Of a DNA stretch of 64,000 nucleotides, positions 58,860-64,000 are shown one piece after another. The stretch spans positions 1 to 64,000 of the forward strand of contig CANMGT010000001.1 of the NCBI GenBank assembly GCA_947497495.1, read 5' to 3'. This DNA comes from an uncultured Lentibacter sp. (GTDB lineage Bacteria; Pseudomonadota; Alphaproteobacteria; Rhodobacterales; Rhodobacteraceae). A program made the translations under genes and the position numbers. Under the pieces are notes generated by a model that was not told where the DNA came from, did no database searches, and worked only from the letters and a program-made list of their open reading frames with translations. Every line of letters starts with the position of its first letter. Positions within the stretch are counted from its first letter, which is position 1.

Positions 58860-59305
58860 TCCTGCCAGCGGCCCAGAGCGGCCTCGTCTTCCTCTTTAGC
58901 CGCCACCCAACTCGCGTCGTCGCTTGAAACCTCTTTCTTCCAGAACGGCGCGCGCGACTTGAGATAATCCATCAAGAATTCCGCCGCCTCAAAGGCGTCT
59001 TTGCGGTGCGGGGCGGCAGTTGCGACCATCATGATCATCTCGCCCGGTTTTAGCGCGCCAAACCTGTGGATGACTTTGGCATCCTCAAGTTGCCAACGCG
59101 TTAACGCCTCGTTCGAGATCGCTTCGAGCGCCTTTTGCGTCATCGCCGGATAGTGCTCGATCTGCATGTGCTCAAGCGTGCCTGCTGCGTTGTTGCGCAC
59201 AATGCCCGTAAACGTCACAACAGCGCCGGACGCGCTGGTTTTTGCTGCAAATTCAGAAGTTTCCACGCCAAGGTCAAAGGCAGATTCTTGCACACGAACG
59301 TCCAA
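58856..59305 (-). CDS. moaE: Molybdopterin synthase catalytic subunit
   Basis: MoaE takes sulfur from MoaD to turn precursor Z (cPMP) into molybdopterin. The 149-residue protein has GAVVTFTGIVRNN, IEHYPAMTQKALEAI, VIHRFGALKPGEMIMMVATAAPHRKDAFEAAEFLMDYLKSRAPFWKKE with the active Lys in KxxAPFWK. It lies 1 bp after moaD. Confidence 0.95.
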   Translation of the reverse strand: MDVRVQESAFDLGVETSEFAAKTSASGAVVTFTGIVRNNAAGTLEHMQIEHYPAMTQKALEAISNEALTRWQLEDAKVIHRFGALKPGEMIMMVATAAPHRKDAFEAAEFLMDYLKSRAPFWKKEVSSDDASWVAAKEEDEAALGRWQE

Positions 59306-59306
59306 G

Positions 59307-59552
59307 TTAGCCCCCTGTCATCGGTGGAAAAAACGCGACTTCCCGCACGCCTTTGAGCGGTGCATCAAAGCTTGAAAGCTCCTGATCAAGAGCCACTCTG
59401 AGGGCTGAAATGTCGGCAAAAGCGGCCTCATAACGCTCTTCGCGGGCCACAAGCTCAGAGACCAACTCCTTAACGGTGCGCGCGTTAGTGTTAACCACTT
59501 CCCGAGGAAGCCCGATCCGCTCGCGAACCCATGCGAAGTAAAGCACATCCAT
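59307..59552 (-). CDS. moaD: Molybdopterin synthase sulfur carrier subunit
   Basis: An 81-residue ubiquitin-fold sulfur carrier. The C-terminus is ...FPPMTGG, the Gly-Gly needed for thiocarboxylation. The opening MDVLYFAWVRERIGL is typical. It follows pgsA by 4 bp and precedes moaE by 1 bp. Confidence 0.93.
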   Translation of the reverse strand: MDVLYFAWVRERIGLPREVVNTNARTVKELVSELVAREERYEAAFADISALRVALDQELSSFDAPLKGVREVAFFPPMTGG

Positions 59553-59556
59553 AGTC

Positions 59557-60222
59557 TCAATCCTTCAAATAGGGCAGCGCTTTTTTGAAGTAATCCCAAC
59601 CGGTTACGAGTGTGAGAACTGCCGCTGCCCAGAGCAGCGCCGTGCCCGCGTAACCCGCCCAGTCACGGCAGGCGATCTTCCATTTCAACCCCTGCAGGTC
59701 TTCTTCCTCACCCGCCATAATCGCGTCAAAGAGCACGTCATCCATGCCTGCAACGCCTATCAGAAGGTAGTGCTCAAACACGCCTTTGGAAAAAAGCACT
59801 GCAATTGCAACCATTTGCAAGGTAGTCTTCCACTTCGCCAGTTTGGTGACCTTGAGCGTTCCCGCGGTGTCGCCGAGAAACTCGCGCAACCCCGAAACAA
59901 AGATTTCGCGAAACAGGATGAACGTCGCCGGAAGCACCAGATAGGGTGTCCAACTGGTGTCCGTATACCCGATGATGACGGCCAGCGCGATTACGACCAT
60001 CGCCTTGTCAGCGATCGGGTCAAGCATTGCTCCGAGTTTGCTTTCCTGCTTCCAAAGCCGCGCAAGATAGCCGTCAAACCAGTCGGTTATCGCCGCCGAT
60101 ACGAACAGGATTAGCGCAAACCAATCCGCGTAAGGCCTTGTGAAATATAGGAACATCACTGCCAAACCGGGGGCAGCGATCAGACGGAGAACCGTCAGGA
60201 TATTTGGCAAATTCCAGTGCAT
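59557..60222 (-). CDS. pgsA: CDP-diacylglycerol--glycerol-3-phosphate 3-phosphatidyltransferase
   Basis: Makes phosphatidylglycerol phosphate in the inner membrane. The 221-residue protein has the CDP-alcohol phosphotransferase motif in SAAITDWFDGYLARLWKQESKLGAMLDPIADKAMVV (D-G-x2-A-R-x8-G-x3-D-x3-D). The start MHWNLPNIL has GAGGG upstream; 27 extra codons are rejected. The order pgsA-moaD-moaE is common in Rhodobacterales behind uvrC; here two genes lie between uvrC and pgsA. Confidence 0.94.
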   Translation of the reverse strand: MHWNLPNILTVLRLIAAPGLAVMFLYFTRPYADWFALILFVSAAITDWFDGYLARLWKQESKLGAMLDPIADKAMVVIALAVIIGYTDTSWTPYLVLPATFILFREIFVSGLREFLGDTAGTLKVTKLAKWKTTLQMVAIAVLFSKGVFEHYLLIGVAGMDDVLFDAIMAGEEEDLQGLKWKIACRDWAGYAGTALLWAAAVLTLVTGWDYFKKALPYLKD

Positions 60223-60319
60223 CTCGCCCTCGTTGTAAACTGCTTTGCCCGCCACGAAAAGTGGCATCCGCAACACTGCGCAATTAACCAAGGTTAACGC
60301 CAAAAACGCCAGTGCCTAC

Positions 60320-60365
60320 GGTATGCAGCTTTCTATGCAGCGATCCGTGCAGAACGCGTGCATAC
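60320..60365. repeat. 46-bp TGCA-array element, copy B
   Basis: The inverted partner of 51651-51696 (40/46 identical; 20-mer 60346-60365 identical). Four TGCA cores lie 11-12 bp apart. It sits in the divergent gap between pgsA and the BrnA-like gene. It is flanked by TTAACC-AA-GGTTAA (60284-60297) on one side and GTTAACC (60387) and GGTTAAC (60417) on the other. Confidence 0.7.
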
Positions 60366-60435
60366 AGTTCGCCGGCCTCTCAGCCCGTTAACCTTTAGCC
60401 GCGATGCTCGCAAAATGGTTAACAAGGAGGCACAG

Positions 60436-60810
60436 ATGCCACGCAAAACCAAAGACACCGCGCGCCTGGAGGCGCTGGAAGACCTCAAGACGCTTCAAGA
60501 CGAGTTGCGCAGCAGCTGGATCGACAGATCCCTGCCCAAGGAGTGGAATGGATTTGAGCAAAATGCCACGGCCCGCCGCAAGAAAGAGCGCATCACCATC
60601 CGCCTTGATGAAGACATGACAAAGTGGTTTCGCGCGCAGGGTCCTGGCTATCAGGTGCGCATCAACCGCATCCTGCGCATTTACTGGAATGGCGTGATCA
60701 GCGGCATGGTGCAAAGCCACTATGACGAAGACGCCGCCAGCCCCACATTTATGCAAATGGTGCTGGAGAAAGCACGCCGCTCGGAAGCTGCGCGCACAAG
60801 CGACGATTAA
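60436..60810 (+). CDS. BrnA-type antitoxin-like protein, no toxin partner
   Basis: A 124-residue protein whose C-terminal half matches BrnA antitoxins: RKKERITIRLDEDMTKWFRAQGPGYQVRINRILRIYW (about 60-95), a ribbon-helix-helix-like DNA-binding region. AAGGAGG precedes the ATG at 60436. BrnA normally follows a brnT toxin gene; none is here, upstream or downstream, so it is an orphan, perhaps now a plain regulator. The 46-bp element lies 70 bp upstream. Confidence 0.8.
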   Translation: MPRKTKDTARLEALEDLKTLQDELRSSWIDRSLPKEWNGFEQNATARRKKERITIRLDEDMTKWFRAQGPGYQVRINRILRIYWNGVISGMVQSHYDEDAASPTFMQMVLEKARRSEAARTSDD

Positions 60811-60842
60811 TGCTATAAAAGGGCGGCGCTTTCTGCACAAAT

Positions 60843-62081
60843 ATGGGCATGAGCACCGCCGCAAATATCAGCCTTTATCCGTGGTTCCGGTTCTTCCAGA
60901 ACCTGAACTTCTGGCAGGCAGTGTGGTTTCTGTACTTTCAGTCTGTGCTGGGCCCTGCAGAGGCGATCATGCTTTATGTCGTCTATGATGTAGCCACGAC
61001 AGCGCTTGAGGTGCCTTCTGGCTACTTGTCAGACAGGTTGGGGCGCAAAAAGACACTCACCGCGGCGGCGCTGGCGGCGATTGCTGGCACGCTTTGTCTT
61101 TATGGAGGCAACGGCTTTGCGTTGCTTGCTGTCGGGCAGGCCCTTCTCGGGGCAGGCTCGGCGTTTGCCTCGGGAACAGACTCTGCCCTGCTTTACGAGT
61201 CACTCGCACGTGAAGCCCGCAACGACGAGACAGCCGACCAAGAGCTGCGCGCCTGGCGCTTTGGCTTTACAGCGCTGGCGCTTTCCGCCGTCGCAGGGGG
61301 GCTTATGAGCCTTGCCGACCCTGCCCTGCCCTTTCTTGCGGGGGCTCTGGCGGCGGGCGGCATGCTTGTTGTCACGCTGCAGTTTGTCGAGCCTGACAGC
61401 GGGGAGCAGCAGGCAAGCCGCGCTCACCCCGAAGGTGCCGAAGTGTTGCAGTCCGGCGCGTTGAAGGCCGCCTTCGCCCAGCCTGCTCTGCGCTGGATAT
61501 TTGGCCTCGCGGTGCTGATGTATGGCTACAGTCACATTCCGTTTGTCTTTGGGCAGCCGTTTATTTTGCAGGCGCTTGACGGGCTTGGGCTGGCGGGCGA
61601 AGCGCCTTTGGTGAGCGGCAGTGTCTCGGCGGCGATGATGCTGATCTCGGTGAGCGCTTCGCTTTACGCGGTGCGGTTGCGGGCACGGCTGGGCTTGCCT
61701 GCGATCTTGCTGCTTGCCTTTGCCATGCAGGTTGCGCTGGCGGGCGTCTTGGCGAGCAGTGCCCATGTGCTGGCGATCGGCTTTCTGCTGCTGCGGATGG
61801 TGCCCAACTCGCTGTCGCAGCCCTTTCTACTGGCCCGCATCCATCCGCTTTTGCGTGATGACATGCGCGCGACTTTCTTATCGTTGCAGAGCTTTTTCGG
61901 GCGGCTCTTCTTTGCGGCAACGCTTTGGCTCGCGTCGGCCAACACGAGTGCGAGCGGCGTTATGGAACACGCCGACATGAGCCGCATCCTGTGGGCCTAT
62001 GCGGCGGGCGGGGCGCTGTGCCTTGCTCTACTCGCACTCACAGCGCGGCAGGCCGGTGTTGAGGACAGCCCGCGCAATTGA
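60843..62081 (+). CDS. MFS transporter
   Basis: A 412-residue protein with twelve predicted helices and the MFS loop motif VPSGYLSDRLGRKKTLTAAA (between helices 2 and 3). Opening FRFFQNLNFWQAVWFLYFQSVLGPAEAIMLYVVYDVATTALE is like the TetA/YxiO-type drug-proton antiporter branch. The start may be 60843 or 60849. Substrate unknown. It is 32 bp behind the BrnA-like gene. Confidence 0.85.
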   Translation: MGMSTAANISLYPWFRFFQNLNFWQAVWFLYFQSVLGPAEAIMLYVVYDVATTALEVPSGYLSDRLGRKKTLTAAALAAIAGTLCLYGGNGFALLAVGQALLGAGSAFASGTDSALLYESLAREARNDETADQELRAWRFGFTALALSAVAGGLMSLADPALPFLAGALAAGGMLVVTLQFVEPDSGEQQASRAHPEGAEVLQSGALKAAFAQPALRWIFGLAVLMYGYSHIPFVFGQPFILQALDGLGLAGEAPLVSGSVSAAMMLISVSASLYAVRLRARLGLPAILLLAFAMQVALAGVLASSAHVLAIGFLLLRMVPNSLSQPFLLARIHPLLRDDMRATFLSLQSFFGRLFFAATLWLASANTSASGVMEHADMSRILWAYAAGGALCLALLALTARQAGVEDSPRN

Positions 62082-62084
62082 GCG

Positions 62085-62128
62085 CCAGAAAATTCGAATT
62101 TTCTGGACAATTTTCTTCAAAGAAAATT
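62085..62128. terminator. Two adjacent inverted repeats between convergent genes
   Basis: CCAGAAAATTC and its complement form a perfect 22-bp palindrome at 62085-62106, followed by AATTTTCTT-CA-AAGAAAATT (62109-62128). They lie 3 bp past the MFS stop and 13 bp before the uvrC stop. The place suggests a two-way terminator, but the stems are AT-rich and may be a repeat instead. Confidence 0.5.
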
Positions 62129-62141
62129 ACACCGCCAAGCC

Positions 62142-64000
62142 TCAGCCGTTTTCGTGAAAATAGTCGTAGATGGTTTCCGCGATCGCGCCGGAGATGCCAT
62201 CAACTGCTTTCAAATCGGCCAAGGCAGCGCGGCTGACAGCTTTGGCGCTACCGAAGTGCTGCAAGAGCGCGCGTTTGCGGGTCGCGCCAACGCCTGGCAC
62301 GTCGTCAAGCGGTGTCGCTCCGATGGCTTTGCTGCGTTTTGCGCGGTGTGTGCCAATGGCAAAACGGTGCGCCTCATCGCGCAGACGCTGGACAAAATAG
62401 AGCACCGGATCGTTGTGTCTGAGGGCAAACGGGCGCTGGCCTGTGCGGTAGAACTCTTCCTTGCCTGCGTCGCGGTCTGTCCCCTTGGCGACACCGACCA
62501 TCGGCACATCGGTGATCTCGAGTTTATCGAGGATCGCGCGCACCGCCGAGACTTGGCCTATGCCGCCGTCGATCAGCAGCAAGTCGGGCCAGAGGCCCTC
62601 TTTGCGCGACGGGTCTTCTTTCAGAAGGCGCTTGAAGCGGCGCGTGAGCACCTCTTTCATCATCCCGAAGTCATCGCCGGGGGTGATGTCATCGCCCTTG
62701 ATGTTGAACTTACGGTAGTGGTTTTTCATGAAGCCGTCCGGCCCCGCAACGATCATCGCGCCGACAGCATGGGCGCCCGAGATGTGGCTGTTGTCGTAGA
62801 CTTCGATGCGCTGCGGCGGGCCGCTGAGCCCGAAGGCCTCGGCAAGCCCTTTGAGCAGTTTGCCCTGCGCGGCACTTTCGGCCATTTTGCGCGCGAGGCT
62901 TTCGCGGGCATTGCGCAAAGCGCTTTCGACAAGCTCGGCCTTCTCGCCACGTTGCGGCAGCAGCACCTCGACTTTACGGCCCGCTTTTTCGCTCAGAGCT
63001 TCGGCCAACAGCTCGGTGTTCTCAAGCGGATGCGAGACAAGCAATTGGCGCGCGGGTTCTTTACTGTCGTAGAACTGCCCGATGAAGGCTTCGAGCACTT
63101 CGGAGGCTTCGATCTCGTCGGAGCCGACGCGCGGGTAAAAGTCGCGGTTGCCCCAGCTTTGGTTCGCCCGGATGAAGAACACCTGCACGCAGGCCTGCCC
63201 CCCTTCAAGGTGCAGCGCGATCACGTCGGCCTCGGGTGTCGCCCGTGGGTTGATGCCCTGCGCGCCTTGCAGGTTTGTCAGCGCCTTGATGCGGTCGCGG
63301 ATCGCGGCGGCTTTTTCAAACGCAAGCTCGTCGGAGGCGGCTTGCATTTCAACCGCGAGTTTTGCCTGCAGGCCGGTTGATTTGCCCGACAGGTAGCGCT
63401 CGGCGTCGCGGACGTTCTCGAGGTATTCTGCCTCGCTGATCTTGCCCACACAGGGGCCCGAGCAACGCTTGATCTGGTATTGCAGACAGGGTCGCGTGCG
63501 GGTTTCAAAGTCGTTGTCCGAGCAATTGCGCAGCAAAAACACCCGTTGCAATTGCGCCAGTGATCGGCTCACCGCACTCGCCGAGGCGAACGGCCCATAG
63601 TAGTGGCCCTTCTCTTTCTTGGCGCCGCGGTGCCGCTTGATCATCGGGAAGGTGTGGTCCGTGACAAGAATACTGGGAAAGCTTTTGTCGTCACGCAAGA
63701 GCACATTATACTTGGGCTTGAGTTGTTTGATCAGGTTCTGCTCAAGCAGCAGCGCCTCGGTTTCTGTCTTGGTCGTCAGAAACATCATTGTGCTGGTTTC
63801 CGAGATCATCCGCAGGATGCGCCCCGAATGGCCCTTGGGCCGCGCATAGCTAGAAACTCGCGCCTTGAGGTTGCGCGCCTTGCCGACGTAAAGCACCCGC
63901 GCCTGAGCATCGAGCATACGGTAGACACCGGGCGAGCCGTCGAGCATTTTGACAAACCCTGCGATGATCTCATGGCCGGAGGGGGCTTTCGATGTGGTCT
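62142..64000 (-). CDS. uvrC: Excinuclease ABC subunit C, N-terminus beyond the window
   Basis: UvrC makes both incisions in nucleotide excision repair. The GIY-YIG domain is at the start ([29 protein letters not shown]). The Cys-rich [20 protein letters not shown] motif ([21 protein letters not shown]), RNaseH-like domain ([32 protein letters not shown]) and C-terminal HhH ([22 protein letters not shown]) follow. An ATG at 63947 is internal: the frame stays open to 64000 with UvrC-like residues ([14 protein letters not shown]), so the gene is cut by the window edge. Confidence 0.95.
   Translation of the reverse strand, partial: TTSKAPSGHEIIAGFVKMLDGSPGVYRMLDAQARVLYVGKARNLKARVSSYARPKGHSGRILRMISETSTMMFLTTKTETEALLLEQNLIKQLKPKYNVLLRDDKSFPSILVTDHTFPMIKRHRGAKKEKGHYYGPFASASAVSRSLAQLQRVFLLRNCSDNDFETRTRPCLQYQIKRCSGPCVGKISEAEYLENVRDAERYLSGKSTGLQAKLAVEMQAASDELAFEKAAAIRDRIKALTNLQGAQGINPRATPEADVIALHLEGGQACVQVFFIRANQSWGNRDFYPRVGSDEIEASEVLEAFIGQFYDSKEPARQLLVSHPLENTELLAEALSEKAGRKVEVLLPQRGEKAELVESALRNARESLARKMAESAAQGKLLKGLAEAFGLSGPPQRIEVYDNSHISGAHAVGAMIVAGPDGFMKNHYRKFNIKGDDITPGDDFGMMKEVLTRRFKRLLKEDPSRKEGLWPDLLLIDGGIGQVSAVRAILDKLEITDVPMVGVAKGTDRDAGKEEFYRTGQRPFALRHNDPVLYFVQRLRDEAHRFAIGTHRAKRSKAIGATPLDDVPGVGATRKRALLQHFGSAKAVSRAALADLKAVDGISGAIAETIYDYFHENG

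Noticed and set aside
60436..62081. BrnA-like gene and MFS gene as a toxin-antitoxin pair
   Set aside because: The neighbour is a full MFS transporter, not a BrnT-type toxin, so no toxin-antitoxin module is claimed.
1..64000. CRISPR arrays, prophage, transposase or integrase genes
   Set aside because: I looked for regularly spaced repeats and for the usual protein motifs on both strands and saw none.

Overview
The window comes from a high-GC alphaproteobacterial chromosome, almost certainly a Rhodobacterales/Roseobacter-type marine bacterium. The evidence is the family set: DUF6476, DUF6324 and DUF6173 proteins, aa3 oxidase subunit IV, an MttB-superfamily methyltransferase, RpoH with a Q-K-K-L-F-F-N-L-R box, and a DmdC-like acyl-CoA dehydrogenase. 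A GTTC-N7-GTTC type SOS box and a tRNA-His without an encoded G-1 also fit. Gene density is very high, with many 4-base start/stop overlaps. There is no prophage, insertion sequence or CRISPR array. Most of the window is ordinary core genome.

Layout. 0-10 kb: MttB-like methyltransferase, xseA diverging from purD, an M19 dipeptidase, rpoH with its own heat-shock-type promoter and terminator, rluD, tRNA-His. 10-17 kb: GNAT, thioesterase and Fe-alcohol dehydrogenase; mmcB under an apparent LexA box; an ArsR/SRPBCC pair with twin operators; a candidate 6S RNA; ispE and a TPR protein. 17-19.5 kb: two membrane-anchored transcription factors (LytTR and LuxR type) converge beside cytochrome b561 and PepSY genes. 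19.5-27 kb: ETF-ubiquinone oxidoreductase, a von Willebrand A lipoprotein diverging from a DUF6502 gene over two matching operators, greA, and a frameshifted DUF2235 gene. 27-33 kb: a tightly overlapped molybdenum-cofactor operon (fdhD, YcxB-like, mobA, mobB, moeA), an AzlCD exporter, and a short COX IV gene.

33-45.6 kb: metallo-hydrolase/acyl-CoA dehydrogenase pair, Sua5, YqgE, a DsbD-N-like protein, an RND efflux operon, and an UDG-moaB-NUDIX operon. 45.6-51.5 kb: pyrB, three small unknown genes (two clearly membrane proteins with probable PH-like parts), a dihydroorotase homologue that has lost its catalytic residues, plsY, then a GbsR-like regulator with two membrane proteins. 51.7-64 kb: gshA, rsmE, ubiA, a BON/OmpA-like protein with a coiled-coil partner, pgsA-moaD-moaE-ycaQ, an orphan BrnA-type protein, an MFS transporter and the 3' part of uvrC.

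Items least explained by known annotation: (1) a 46-bp element, 40/46 identical, present twice (51651-51696 and 60320-60365) with TGCA cores repeating every 11-12 bp and flanked by TTAAC motifs; (2) the catalytically dead dihydroorotase and the three small genes between it and pyrB; (3) the twin AATGTG-N7-CRCATT operators at the vWA/DUF6502 divergence; (4) a 13-bp perfect inverted repeat in front of the membrane LytTR gene. Everything was read by eye from the sequence; no database search was run.
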